A DNA stretch of 64,000 bases from Ichthyophis bannanicus. Taxonomy: Eukaryota; Chordata; Amphibia; Gymnophiona; Ichthyophiidae. Below are positions 33,292-45,109 of this stretch, one piece after another (within the stretch, counting starts at the first letter, position 1; each line of letters starts with the position of its first letter). The notes beneath the pieces were generated by a model. It saw only the letters and a list, made by a program, of their open reading frames with translations, was not told where the DNA came from and did no database searches. The stretch spans positions 75,918,662 through 75,982,661 of the forward strand of contig CM066043.1 in NCBI GenBank assembly GCA_033557465.1, written 5' to 3'. Made by a program: the position numbers and the translations under genes.

Positions 33292-34525
33292 ACTTGTCCA
33301 AACTTTTTTTTAAAACCAGCTACAGTAACAGCTTTTACTGCATCCTCCATTAACGAACTCCAGAGTTTGATTACATATTGAGTGAAAAAATATTTTCTCT
33401 TATTAGTCTTAAACGGGTTACACTGTAATTTCATTGCATGTCTCCTAATCTTTCTACTTATTAATGCCGTAAAGAATTGATCTACATTTACCCATTCCAC
33501 TCCATTCGTTAATTTATAGACCTCTATCATATCTCCTCTCAGCTGTCTCTTTTCCAGGTTGAACCTAACCTTGTAAGCCTCTCCTCATAGGGGTATCCTT
33601 CCATCCTCCTTTACCATTTTGGTGCCTCTTCTCTGTACCTTTTCTAATAACGCTATATCCTTTTTAAGATTTGGTGACCAGAACTGCACACAATATTCAG
33701 GGTGCGGTGGCACCATGGAACAATACAGAGGCATTATAATATCCTTTGTTTTATTCTCCATTCCTTTTATTTTATTTATTTGCCTTCTTGACCTTCATTG
33801 CATATTGGACAGAGGGTTTCAATGTGTTATCCACGATGATGCCTAAATCTTTTTCCTGGGTGGAGATATCTAATGTGAAACCTTGCATTGTGTAACAATA
33901 GTTTGGGTTGTTCTTTCAAAGGTGCATAACACTGCACTTGTCCACATTAAATTTCATCTGCCATTTGAATGTCCAGTCTTCCAATTTATCAAGGTCCTCT
34001 TGCAATTTTTCACAATCCTTTTGAGTTTTAACAACTTTGAGTAATTTTATGTCATCTGCAAATCTGACTTCCTTGCTCTTTAGTCCCATTTACAAATATG
34101 TTAAAAAGCAGCGGACCCAACACAGATCCCTGGGGTACTCCACTATTCACTTTTCTCCATTGGGAAAATTGGCCATTCAGCCCTACTCTCTGCTTTCTAT
34201 CTTTTATCCAGTTCCTGATCCACAATAGTACACAGCCTCCTATCCCATGATTTTTTAATTTTGCCTAGTCTCTCATGAGGGACCTTGTCAAAGGCTTTCT
34301 GAAAATCCAGATACACTATATCAACTGGCTCACCTTTGTCTACCTGTTTATTTCACACCTTCAAAATAATAACAGATTAGTAAGACAAGATCTTCCTTGG
34401 CTAAAGCCATGTTGACTTTTTCCCATTAAACCATGGCTATCTACATGTTCAGTAATTTTGTTCTTTATAATGATTTCTACCATTTTGCCCAGTACTGATG
34501 TCAGGCTCACCTGCCCCCAGGGTGC
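33292..34525 (-). mobile_element. CR1 LINE, RT and C-terminus (truncated)
   Basis: The minus strand reads, in broken frames, the CR1 RT: a 'YLDFQKAFDKVPHERL'-like stretch (34270-34320), [17 protein letters not shown] (34095-34145) and [12 protein letters not shown] (34040-34065). It ends with YVIKLWSSLMEDAVKAVTVA and FKKKFGQVL (33290-33380), the C-terminus. The 5' part and 3' UTR are missing; the 3' side is replaced by the DIRS G end. Confidence 0.82.
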
Positions 34526-34555
34526 CATCCATTCTCTGTTCTAGAAGTTTGGTCT

Positions 34556-34945
34556 TCAGTGACCTGGACTTGGCTTCACAGCCGCAGCAGAAGCCCTTTG
34601 GCCCTTCCTGGAACCGCATGTTAAGCACACTGGCTTGGGATGGCATGTTGGTTCCTCCCACCAGCAGCAACCGACCCAAGCCTCTTGCCCCACTACCATT
34701 CTTTTTTTTTTTTTTTTGCAGTATCTTTCAATTTCAGAAGCCCTCTCATGTGATGATAAAAAAAAAAACACCTCAAGATCAGACTCACCCAGCGTCCAAA
34801 TGTGCTCAATGAAAGCTCCCCTGGTGATAAAATAAACTGCGGTTCCAAAAGCTATGGCTGTGATTCCTTTGCTTAGCAGGAATATGGCCTCCTTCACCAC
34901 ACGGTTAGTGCAGGGTCTCCTTCTCCCGTGGCCTGCACTAAACCA
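34556..34945 (-). CDS. Unidentified short ORF with one hydrophobic segment
   Basis: The minus-strand open frame includes VVKEAIFLLSKGITAIAF and GTAVYFITRGAFIEHIWTLG, then GAGTCTGATC. A membrane-spanning segment is plausible. The G|GTGAGT after TLG looks like a splice donor, so this could be an exon. There is faint resemblance to the N-terminus of MICOS13 (KG...AVY...LG-SD), not enough to assign it. It could be a gene fragment or chance. An A run at 34970-34983 lies on the other side. Confidence 0.25.
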   Translation of the reverse strand, partial: WFSAGHGRRRPCTNRVVKEAIFLLSKGITAIAFGTAVYFITRGAFIEHIWTLGESDLEVFFFLSSHERASEIERYCKKKKKRMVVGQEAWVGCCWWEEPTCHPKPVCLTCGSRKGQRASAAAVKPSPGH

Positions 34946-36163
34946 CCTTTTTCCTGGATGGCTCCTTCAAATAAAAAAAAAAAAATTGCCTATGCTCGCT
35001 GAGTAAGCTGCCGTGACACTCAGCCTTTCTCCCGCTGCTTTGGTGTCGGTCAGCAAAGTGACAGGGCTGCTCCTCCTCCAACAGCTTCTCACCCCCACCT
35101 GAGCTCGAGCTGCTGTCACACTCCAATGCTTGCAGGTAAGACCCCCTTCACTGGCAAGGTTCCCCCTGCATCACCTGTCAGTAAATGAAGCCCGCAGCCA
35201 CCAGAGCTCTACTTTCCCCCCCCCCACCCCCAATAACTTTACTGCTCCAAACACTCAAATCACTAAAGTGCTCCTACCCAAAACCAAAGATCAGCCACCA
35301 AAAGATAAGGGGTCACCTAACTGTCCCTTTAGTGAGTTCAAAGGAATCACACCCTCCAGCTGGAGATCAAAATACTGGAGGGAGGTGCCAGCTACTTATC
35401 CTGGGTGATATCATGAAATGCGACACACTGTCTCCATGCTTCTGGTGGGATGTGATTACCCACAGGTACTGGGACTGGACTGAAGGGAGAATAAGGAATC
35501 TGTGTTTAGAAGAGGGTTGATTGAGATGTTTGTTTATTTAACATGCTTTCTTTTATGCTTTATTCCGCTTAACACCGTTTGTATAAGCAGAATATACGTT
35601 AAATTAAATAAGTCCAATAACTGGCCAAAAAATACATTTCGATAAATTACAAGAGTAATCTCTAAAAGGTCCAGTCCCAGACTATAAATTTATTGCACAG
35701 CGCTTGGAGGCAAATAGCACAGAAAATAGTTTTAAATATTTTACAATTTTTAAAATCTTTACAGTGAGGTTTGACTTCTACCAGAGTGGGCAATCAAAGT
35801 CTTTTTCTATGATTGATTTCCATCTGTCCGTTTTAGGGGATGATGGCTACTAACATTTGTAGTCTGTCTAGGACTGGTAGATCATGCTTTGACGATATCA
35901 CGTTATAGTTTACTGAGTTTTATGCAAAAAATAAAACTAGTTAATGGAATTGTTGCTAAAGGTCTTAATAGAATACGTTTGGGCCTTACACCATTGGTTC
36001 TTTCTATAATAGTACTGTGCTTTTTAAATAAAATATTTAATTGAAAATGTTGCAATAAAAAAATTGGCTTTGTGCATATTAAGTAATGTAAAACTATATG
36101 CAAATATGTAGTAGAATCACCACAGTTTTGAAAACTGTGTGGTAGGTCAGGGTGAAAGAATTG
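34946..36163. other. Intergenic, unassigned
   Basis: No gene or intact element recognised. It has an A run at 34970, a C-rich stretch at 35218-35230, and AT-rich sequence from 35530 onward. Confidence 0.45.
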
Positions 36164-36325
36164 GCGTATTTGTAGGGAGCAAGAAGGAAAGAAAGTAGAG
36201 GAGGGCAATCACCACGGCCAGAATACTTTTTTTCTGGCTGTGGTAATTGCCCTCCGCTACTTTCTTTCCTTCTTGGTTTCTGTGGAAGGCCTCCCTCTCC
36301 AGCTTTCCGCGTATTTGTAGGGAGC
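36164..36325. repeat. Foldback element flanked by 17-bp direct repeats
   Basis: GCGTATTTGTAGGGAGC occurs at 36164-36180 and again at 36309-36325. Between them 36181-36274 forms a long hairpin: 'aagaaggaaagaaagtag' pairs with 'ctactttctttccttctt', and 'gagggcaatcaccac' with 'gtggtaattgccctc', around a short loop. A 34-base single-stranded remainder follows. It looks like an insertion with target duplication or a template-switch event. Confidence 0.7.
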
Positions 36326-36373
36326 CCCCGCTAGAACAGCAGAATACTAAAGTACATGGTAGCTCAGCTGTAG

Positions 36374-36453
36374 TCAATAGTAGGGGGGTATGAGTCAAAA
36401 TCCGAAGCCTTCTGCCTCCGATTTTGACTCGTACCCCTCTCCCCCGCTATTGA
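36374..36453. repeat. Second foldback hairpin
   Basis: 'tcaatagtaggggggtatga' pairs with the inverse at 36421-36453 (GACTCGTACCCCTCTC ... GCTATTGA). The inner arms 'gtcaaaatccgaag' and 'cctccgattttgac' pair around a loop near 36407. It is adjacent to the previous foldback. Confidence 0.7.
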
Positions 36454-36692
36454 TTCTGGAGGATCAGCAATAAAAAATAAAAAAAAAGCACTCAACTCAT
36501 TCACTGCTCTTACTTTTAAAAACCGCTGGATAATTTTATTACATATATTTTTAAGCACAAAAGTTTATCAATAGAACATATACAATTTTTACATGACTGA
36601 GGAAAAAGTCCAGAACAGTTAAAAATCTTGCTTGGTAGACCTGCAAATACATTCACGAGAGAGGACTTGAGCAGATAAGCTATCTGCTCTCA

Positions 36693-36757
36693 GGGGCCTA
36701 CTTAAAGGTTTTCTCCCATTGCGTGTTTATGGGGAAAATGCTTTGTAAATCAGGCCC
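36693..36757. repeat. Short MITE-like palindrome
   Basis: GGGGCCTACTTAAAGG and, inverted, GGGCCTGATTTACAAAGC as ends, with TTTTCTCCCAT/ATGGGGAAAA arms. The ends recall the MITE at 11371-11498. No certain target duplication. Confidence 0.5.
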
Positions 36758-37284
36758 TAAGTAAGGAAGAAAGGGAAAAAAGCTACAGGTTGTGTCTACA
36801 TAACACTCTGAAGATAGCACCCCACTATTGGCCAGAAGGTGAACCACAAGCTTGAATTCCCAAAACCAGTTCCTTCTGCTCCAGGGACACCACCTGTGTG
36901 AATGTGTATGCCCTCTACTCTTCCTTGCATAGAGTTCAAAACCAGCAGAAATTCCTGCATCGGGTGAAGAGTTTCCTGCATTTTCTATGTAAATCATATG
37001 GTTTTGTTCAAAAACTGGTCTCCCAACTACTTTCTAACCTTCTTCTCCCATCTTATAGTCCAATATTCCTTTCACAGGTTAGGAACGGAAAGAAAGAATG
37101 ACTAGATGGCAGAGCCATAGACCTCACAGCAAAGCAGAGAAGACCACCTCTGGGAAATTGTTTTTTTTAATCTATAACTTCTCTCTGAGGTTCCCTGCTC
37201 ACAAGTCGGCAGGATTTCCACGCCTCCTCATACAAGTTTCAAAGGGTAGACTGAATACCATTTGGCTCTGCAAGAAAAATGTTC

Positions 37285-37672
37285 TAAAGCAGTTTTTCCT
37301 CAACCCAGTTCCTGAACACACACGCAGCCAGTCTGGGCCACAGGAAACTCACAATGAACATGCATGAGAGTGCTCCTTATGCACAAATTATGTAGCATGC
37401 AAATATCTCTCATATACATATTTATTATACTGTAGAGATCCTGAAAACTACACTGGCTAAAAGGTACGCTAGGAACGGCTTGAGAAACAGTGCCCTAGGA
37501 CAGTGATGGCGAACTCTGTCCTTGAGTGCCACAAGAGGCTCAGTTTTCAAGGTAGCTAGACTATGCTAATAAGCCCGTTTCTTGGATCAAATGCATGTAA
37601 ATGTATCTCATGTATGTTCATTGAAGAAATCCTGAAAGTCAGACTTGTTTGTGGCTCAAGGACCAGAATTCA
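37285..37672. repeat. Two adjacent copies of a hAT-like foldback family
   Basis: The first (about 37285-37500) and second (about 37500-37672) each have a 'gaacatgcatgagag/atgtatgttcattg' core with 'tcctgaaa' arms. The second has TCCTTGAGTGCCACAAG near the left and TTGTGGCTCAAGGACCA near the right, as inverted ends. Other copies lie at 41150-41310, 53868-54045 and 60285-60440. Non-coding. Confidence 0.5.
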
Positions 37673-40203
37673 CAGGACAAGAGAGCAGTTCATTTGGAAC
37701 AGTAAGTCAGAGAAAATTACATATGCTCAGAGTTAACACCAGAGAAGTCTCTGCAGAATTCTATTTCTGTAATAGAAATAGCAAAAGCTTTCATACTGCT
37801 CTAGCAAATCTGTCTTCCAAAGGTTGGACATCTCTTGCCAAATTTCAGGAATCATGGGCTTCCCTTATCTAGAAGTGGTTGTTTTAGAATGTTTTTGGAA
37901 CAGTGATGGAGAGCAATATTAAGGTTTCAATTGCATACCTTCCTGGTGCCTTAGGAAAAGTGATACAAATCGAACACTAATCTGTACCATGTTTCTTTCT
38001 TTCTTGGCTCTGTGCCTCAAATATGAAAAGTAAGATGGCCTTCTGCGTGGTATCTCTGAGCTTGCACACCGAAGACATGCAGGGCTTTGCCTTCCCCCTA
38101 TCTTCTCGCCAACAGCAACATGTCAACAAGGAGACTTGAATGTCCTAGGCATCTCCACATCAAAAACTATGAATCTTTGTATTTACAGTAACACTACTTG
38201 AGGCCTTTTTATGATCTGCGTTAGAGAAAGCTCACCAAATCCACCTTCCAGAATGTTCCATCTGAACTTCTGCCTGTGACTTGTCGATAGGACACACAAA
38301 AAGTCGTTTGTGGGCATGAGCATGGCAGTACCTAATTTGCCAATTCTTCGTAGTAACATCTTCACCATGCCAGGATATGAATCTACATTGCTGCAGTGCA
38401 CAAGTTATCAATCTCAGGGGCTAGCCTTGTGTTTAAACAGCAGCTTTCAGATGTTTTTTATGCAGGGAGGAAAGACAAAAAAAAACAGGGGCTATGGCAA
38501 AAAAGTGATACATTTGGACAGCAAGAGAAGATAAGTCATCTAGACTGTTTGGTGGACCTTAACTAAACCAAGTTCCAAAACGGCTCAGGCTCAAGGGTTT
38601 ATCTGGCCATATTCATTATAGTTTATTTGGATTTGATATATTGCCATTAGCAAACCTAGGACAAAAGAACAGATGGCACAGGCTGGTTTATAGAAAGCAA
38701 CAAATAAAAATCACTAATCAGTAGTGCACTGCTATAGTTTGTACAGTGAAGGTATTTGGCCTTATATATAATCGTTATCTTTGGTTAGGACAAAACTCAA
38801 TCTAATATATAGAAGATTTAGCCACAATGATTTTTACGTTTACACGGTTCAGCAAAACAGTCCCTTTCACAGAAATGACAAAATAAACCCACGCTAAGGG
38901 GATGGTCTTTCTCTCACTGGCTGCCAACCCAAGAACATGTCTGTGGTCAGAGGCTAGTAACATCTAAGGTGGGCAGTCATGCTGACATCTATTGCCACCT
39001 ATCTGAACCTTGTAGTCAACTGTGTACTCCTTAGATTTATCATGGAGCAGGGGCAATTCTTATAGTCATCAGCTGGCTTCTTTAGTTTTCCCTATTCTTC
39101 CTTACAAAAACTCCATCCATATCTGTGGGAGGGACCAGCAGAACCCTTGGTGGCTGTGATTTTACTGTTATAGGAAGAGGGTGAGAGGGAATACAGCTGT
39201 CTTCTGAATTCCAAGGTTCCTTCTTTGTAGAGTCCCTCTCAGGTCTTAGATGCAGTTACTACACACTTATTATTGGGACTGTCTCACAGGACAAGGATTT
39301 TAATACACGAACAGGACATCTCATCACCTCTTCCTGTTCTGTACATGCTTAAGACTAAGAACCATTATCCTCAAGAGTACAGTGATTAAATGAGGCGGTC
39401 TGCTTATTGTCCCCGTTCAGGATTACACCACACAAAATGGGAAAGTTAAGGTCAATGTTATCCTCTTCCTCTCTAACAGGGCTTTCCCAGGAGAATGTTA
39501 ATTGCCCATTGGCTTCCTTTACACATCTGTTCCCTTCTTCCCTTGAGTCTTTGCAGTACTGCAGCACTTGAGCTCACAAGGAGATGCAAGCACCCACCCC
39601 TAAAGGGATGTTCAAAGGGACCACCTTACCAGATTATCTGCATGTCCACTCACACGTGACTTAACTCCACCATCCTGTAATTGTAAAACCATCCTCTCCC
39701 ACAATCCCCACCAATCTAAAGGAGTGGAGCGTCTGATCATTTAGGATAAGAAGCCAGGCAGAGCAAGGCTGGATGTCTCTCATTCCTGAAATATTCATTA
39801 ATCTTTAATAAAAACAAATGCATTCCGTACCCCATCGTTTTTTACAGCATTCAGCCCTCTGAAAATTACAAAAGAGAAATCCTTCATAGTAAAGCCCACA
39901 AAGTAAAAAACACGTCTTATACAAAGAAGAAATATATGATTTGCTTCTTGCTTTTCCATGATAATGAATGAAGAAAGAAATGAGCGATGAATGTCTCCAT
40001 CTTATATAAATCCGGTGAGAGTCACTGCAGACATTTCTTTTTGCTTGTAGGCAAGTACAGTGAAGGTGCCAGCCATGGTGACAAGAGCTACAGAAGGCAA
40101 GTCCTATGCCACATAGTGGGAGGCCTGGAGCTAGTACAGTGCATAGTGTTCAACAACCCAGGGAGCTGGGAGAAGGGAAGGAGGCAGCCAAGGGAAAACG
40201 GGA
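37673..40203 (-). other. Probable SCAMP2 3' UTR and downstream flank
   Basis: Directly follows the SCAMP2 stop codon on the minus strand. It shows no transposon signature for about 2.5 kb, unlike the rest of the window, which fits UTR and conserved flank. Candidate polyadenylation signals (TTTATT on plus) occur, for example near 38623, but the cleavage site cannot be chosen. Confidence 0.45.
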
Positions 40204-40350
40204 TTAGTTTCCCTGGAACGCACCTCGCGCCGCAGAGGAGGCAGCTCCTGCAGCCGCGTTTCGCACATTTCTGTTGGACAGCACACCTTCAGAAAACTCT
40301 TCCTGGGCCCTTTGGAAACTGGCACCTGTCCGGCGGTAAAGAGAGTGCAC
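40204..40350 (-). CDS. SCAMP2: SCAMP2 terminal coding exon
   Basis: 48 codons plus TAA (40204-40206). It begins [20 protein letters not shown] and ends ARGAFQGN, the cytosolic C-terminal tail of secretory carrier membrane protein 2, which recycles between the trans-Golgi, endosomes and plasma membrane. It is preceded by a TTAG acceptor (40351-40354). The upstream exon ends on a complete codon (Lys), so the join is in frame and matches the human protein closely, including the terminal GAFQGN. Confidence 0.96.
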   Translation of the reverse strand: MHSLYRRTGASFQRAQEEFSEGVLSNRNVRNAAAGAASSAARGAFQGN

Positions 40351-41385
40351 CTAAGAAAAAAAAAATTCAGCAGTAGTTAATTTTTCATTTTCTCTGATGC
40401 ATGTGAAAGTGAGATACCACGGCAAAGTGAAATCACAGCACATAAAGCAAAGACGACGTCCAGCAAATTCCAACAAAACACTTAATATTCCAAGACCCCA
40501 GCTTCTGGAGATTAATTTTATTTATAACAAACATTACCTCTAATTTTTTACATATCAATACTGACCCTTCACTGTTCCTGCTGCTGCTGCTGCATACAGC
40601 ACCAAAGAAAGATATGCCTGGCTTTATTACTAGTACATAATATTCTCTGTGAACTGTAAAGCATTATGCAAAGCAGAAGAGGAGCTGGGATAGTCTCGAT
40701 AACATTTGCTTAGATTGAACATTGATGTACCCGTCTTTAATCATCTACCAACCATTGTTCAACGTACATATCAATGTTCCAACCCAACCAGTGTTCAATT
40801 TATATAGTTCAAAGTTCCTACCAACTTATTACTGTTACATGCATGTTCTATGTACCTCACTAAGTTATCTATGTTTCATATAAGCCCATGTGGCCAAGTT
40901 GTTATTTGTAACCAGCGGTATATAAACAAATATGAGCAGAGAAGACTTGTTGGAAAGACAAAAAAAAAAAAAAAAGCAAGCCAAAACATCAGGTTAGTAA
41001 AATCATCTGCTCTCATTCTCAAAGGGCATCAATCCAAAGATCCTCATTTTTGTTTAGTCTAACCTATTTCCCTGCATGTCTAAGTACCGCACACTCACAA
41101 ATTAATGCCTTGCAAAACCCATGCAGGGAGCTAAGCACTAAATCTGGGGAGGGCTGCAGACAGGTCTGGTTTTCAGGATATCTACAATAAATATTCATCA
41201 GATGTAACTGCATACACATGGCCTTGCAACCAGGCCAATTTGCATAGTTTGATCATGCTGAAAACCATACATCTTTGTGGCCCTTGAGGTCTGAAGCCGA
41301 AACACACACCTGCACTAAACTGTTTCCATGGGTATCCTTTTGCCAAGGTCCTATACATGGGTGGGGAGCCTGGGGGGGGACGTAC
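40351..41385. other. SCAMP2 last intron
   Basis: About 1 kb intron between the two recognised exons. It contains part of a foldback repeat at about 41150-41310 and otherwise no recognised feature. Confidence 0.7.
41150..41310. repeat. hAT-like foldback repeat (dispersed family)
   Basis: 'tctggttttcaggatatcta' and 'caataaatattcat' match the conserved core of the family seen at 37285-37672 and 60285-60440. The right end has 'gtggcccttgaggtctgaag'. Confidence 0.45.
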
Positions 41386-41503
41386 CTTTTTTAGGAGAAT
41401 GAGTGACAGGATGCTGCAGAGTGTGAAAAATGCAGCAACCACCATCATGATTGCTGCTACGGGAGTGCTTTTCTGCAGTACACTCAGCGCCGCAATCCAC
41501 CCG
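41386..41503 (-). CDS. SCAMP2: SCAMP2 penultimate coding exon (last transmembrane helix)
   Basis: 118 bp, phase 1 start. It reads GWIAALSVLQKSTPVAAIMM then VVAAFFTLCSILSLILLKK. This is the luminal loop and fourth transmembrane span of SCAMP2, preceded in human by GDS. The acceptor is CAG at 41504-41506 and the donor AAG|GTACGT at 41385. The exon before it was not found up to 64000, implying an upstream intron of more than 22 kb that holds DIRS E, D and F. Confidence 0.95.
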
Positions 41504-42000
41504 CTGTAAGATAAACACAATATGAGAGGGCACATATGGGAGGATTCAGAGTCAGAATAGGCAGTGTTTGAAAGGCTCTTGTTAAAGACTGGTGGAGGAG
41601 AGTGTGCAGGCTGGTACAGGCCTGGCTTTAAGCAGCTCTTATTTTATTAATAAAAGCAGAACTACATCTCCTTGTGTTTAGTGGGGTAAAATGGATTCGT
41701 CAACCCTGTACTTTTGAATATGGAGCTATATCGGTCATTCCAGATTTCTATGACATTCTCAGCAAATTCATATTGTTAGACAACAAGCAGCCCATGAAAA
41801 TAAAAGAAACCAGAACATCAGATTTCTCTCATTTTTAATTAATGAATGTACTATGGCCAATCAGCTAATCAAATGACTTTTTTTCCTTTGGTATGGGATA
41901 ATTTTATTTTAGTTCGGAAACTGCACAAAAGGAAATAAGTTTGATATCAGCATGTGTACTTGCATATCTTCCAACACTGGAGACCCCAAAATATATAGGT

Positions 42001-42170
42001 CATAAGAACATAAGAAATGCCATACTGGATCAGACCAAGGTCCATCAAACCCAATATCCTGTTTCCAATCCAAGCACAAGTACCTGGCAGTTTCCCATAA
42101 AGACATACAGGTTCACTCCTAAGGCTCAGATATCCAACAGGTGTTTTTCTGACCACTCACTGTCCTATAA
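42001..42170 (+). mobile_element. CR1 LINE 3' UTR fragment
   Basis: 'cataagaacataagaaatgc', 'catactggatcagaccaagg' and 'tccatcaaacccaatatcct' are the conserved 3' UTR of CR1 in reptiles and caecilians. 5' truncated. Confidence 0.8.
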
Positions 42171-42234
42171 TCAGTGTTAGCAAAATGACAGAATCCTATC
42201 TAATTAGTAATAATCATGATTTGTATAGCGCACA

Positions 42235-42619
42235 CAGTGGCGGCCCGAGGATTTCTGCCACCCTAGGCAGACCCTCCATGCTACCGCTCTCCCCCAAACT
42301 GCACCACTGTTCAGCCCATCATGCTGTCTCGCCTTGTGCTGAAGCAGCAGAAGCTGAACTGCCATTTCAGTGCTGCGTCGGGCCTTAAAGTGTCCATGTG
42401 CATGCACGCTCACGGCCTACCACTCCTGCCCCTCTCCAATGCAATTTTCTTGGGGGGGGGGGGGAGGGCAGGAGTGGCAGGTCGGAACTGTGCATGCGTG
42501 CAGACCTTTTAAAGCCCACCACGGCACTGAAGCAGCAGTTCAGCTACCACTTCCCGAGGCAATGTCGCCCACCAGGGTCTGCTACCCTAGGCAACTGCCT
42601 AGTGGATTGGCTGGCCCTG
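42235..42619. mobile_element. hAT-like MITE, 385 bp
   Basis: It begins CAGTGGCGGCCCGAGG and ends CTGGCTGGCCCTG, with inverted subterminal CCTAGGCAGA/ CTAGGCAACTGCC motifs and a G run at 42452. The flanking 8-mers AGCGCACA (42227-42234) and AGCATATA (42620-42627) match at five positions, the rest being transitions, as expected for a decayed 8-bp target duplication. Non-coding. Confidence 0.65.
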
Positions 42620-42627
42620 AGCATATA

Positions 42628-44640
42628 GCGATGTATGCACTGCTATACAAACACATGGCGGGAGGGGGGCAGGACGACATTTCGTAACAAGGTACCAATA
42701 TGTCCTCCAAAAAGACACACATTTTATAAAGGCGATACTGGTCTATACATGCCTTTATAGCATAGGCTCTCAAAATTATCTTTAATAGTGTGCAAATTCT
42801 CTTGCATAAATTTACATCTGCTCTAAAGACAGTGTAAATGAGTATGTATTTATTCAAAGTTATCAACTGCCTTTATACGAGTGCCCAAAGCAATGTTAAA
42901 CAGTGCATTTAACATATTAAAATTCCCCTGCTATCAAATTCTAACGTCTCTCCCCCTCTACCATCCATATCCCCCACTCTACTTATTCTGCAAACGCCTG
43001 CTGTTATAGCTACAACTTCACCTCCTTGAGAAAATGCAAATTTGTTTCTCTCTAAATTCTCTCTGGAAGATTTCAGAGCGATACACACAGAAGCACAGCA
43101 AGGGAATGCCAAGAGTCCATAAAGTTGGTAAATACATTCTTCACACAACCAGCTCATTTTCATAACCTGAGAAAGTAGTGTTTCAGCACAATGTGCCTCC
43201 ATCAGAGGTCATTCAATAGAAACTGATGCATACGAACACGTAAAACACATATCATATCCAACATAAAAATCAAATCAACTCGTGACAAAAAAAGACAGAC
43301 ATTCATATACAGCATAAAAGACAAGTACAAAAGTACATATAAGGGAGCATAATCAGCATAAAGAATAAACATTAAAACAGCACAATAAAATAAATTTTCA
43401 TGTAAAAGCAAATATATTTATGTATAGATTGCAAAAATTCATAAAAGGAAGGATGAACAGAAGCATAAAGGCATAAAAGGAAAAGATCAATCATCTTGAA
43501 AAGAGATAATTTTAAAATTAAACAGAGATAAAAATACATTGTCTTAATTATCTTTTAAAAAAAAACAGTTAATACCAACATCTTGCAGTGCACATAGCGA
43601 GTGACTTATGAGAAGTGTAACAATATAAATTTGTGGCAGTATTGATATATAAGCCAGCATTTTATAAGAAATGGCATATTTTTGTATTTTTTTTGTTTCC
43701 ATTTTCCCCTTTATACTCTGGCTTTTATGCATCCTCTTTTCTTCTCTCTTTTTTTCTTTTTTATAATTGATCATTCTTTCACTTTTATTTTTTAACCCCG
43801 AGTTATCTTTAGTTGCTTAACCTGATTGTAACTCCAGTTACACCAAGCTGTCAATCTTTTTGTCAAGAGCAGAGCTGGCCCTTTAAATTCAACATCAGTA
43901 AGGGCACCATTTTTAAGCAAGACAAAATTTGTGACTTTTTATTGCAATACTGCACAAAGAGATTTTTAAAATCATCTTTATGCACCGTAACAATTTCATT
44001 TCAATGGCACCATGCCTTTCTTTTGTTTTCTAGTTTAGCATTTTTTCACGGTTTTAGTCAAGATTCAAAACCTGGGAGTTTTTAGCACGCTGATGAGATG
44101 GTTTCCTAGTGAGGTCTGCATTTGCTGTTGATTACAATGTGTTCCTTACATGTATACACGTATACATGTGATTTTAGAAAATCTCTGCATGTGGATGGTG
44201 ATGTCCATGTCTATACCTACTCCAGGGCACAAAAAGACATCAGAAAAGTGATTATTTCAGCCCCCAAACACTTGTGGGGAGTACAGAAGGCAGCACTGAT
44301 TTACGCAATAGTTTTCCCAATGGTAAAGAAACATGCAGGTAAATGACAATACTTGTCTTGTGGTTGCCACACTGTTACTTCTCCACTTGCAAAATGTCAG
44401 ACTGGGACATGTATGCAGCATGGAAAAAAGGTCCCCATCCTAATATATTGTCACAGGGACGTTTATGTGACTGTAGCTGCCGCCGTCCACATCAGGCACA
44501 TACATGTTTCTATAATCAGGCTGAAACTTGCACGTGGCTTTAACATGCACGAATCCTTCAGATTTAGTGCTTGTGTAAATGTGTATCTTTTGGGTGCAGA
44601 CAGAGATTTAAGAAGACGTGTACATGTGCCTACCTTCGCC
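42628..44640. other. SCAMP2 intron, unassigned
   Basis: AT-rich, no exon, gene or clear element. Frames here are short and have no recognisable similarity. Confidence 0.45.
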
Positions 44641-44649
44641 ATTGCCATG

Positions 44650-45060
44650 TATTTATTTATTTATTTAGCTATTTCTTCTATACCGCCCCTTCCAGAGATC
44701 AGGGGCGGTTTACATGGAACAAGTAAACAAATTTGTATACTAATGTATACATTACATGAAACAGAGATTTTTTAACTTTATACAGATAATAGTTGTTAAC
44801 AGAGATTTATAACATTGTAACTTTATACAAATAACTGTGCATTAATTGTCAAAACTATTTACATTTTATATACATTAATAAGTTTCTGTATCGTAGTGTT
44901 GATCTAGTGTTGATCAGAGTTTTGTGACATTTTGGCCTGGATGTCCTAGACTGCATCTATATGACCTTTCTAAAATGTGCCTTTATATTTCTATGTTTAT
45001 ACTCATGAAGTACAACATGTTTTGTAGACCTTTTAATGTACTTATCAGTAGTTCTTTCTA
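44650..45060 (-). mobile_element. L2-like 3' end, minus orientation
   Basis: ATTTATTTATTTATTTAGCT followed by 'accgccccttccagagatca' and 'ggggcggtttacatggaac' is the inverse of an L2 tail. The sequence beyond it is AT-rich UTR. Confidence 0.6.
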
Positions 45061-45109
45061 CACAGAGATTTGTTTTATATGCTGTTTGTACTTTTTATAA
45101 ATATAGGGA

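Noticed and set aside
34556..34945. MICOS13 exon
   Set aside because: Resemblance is limited to a few residues and spacing differs; kept only as an unidentified ORF.
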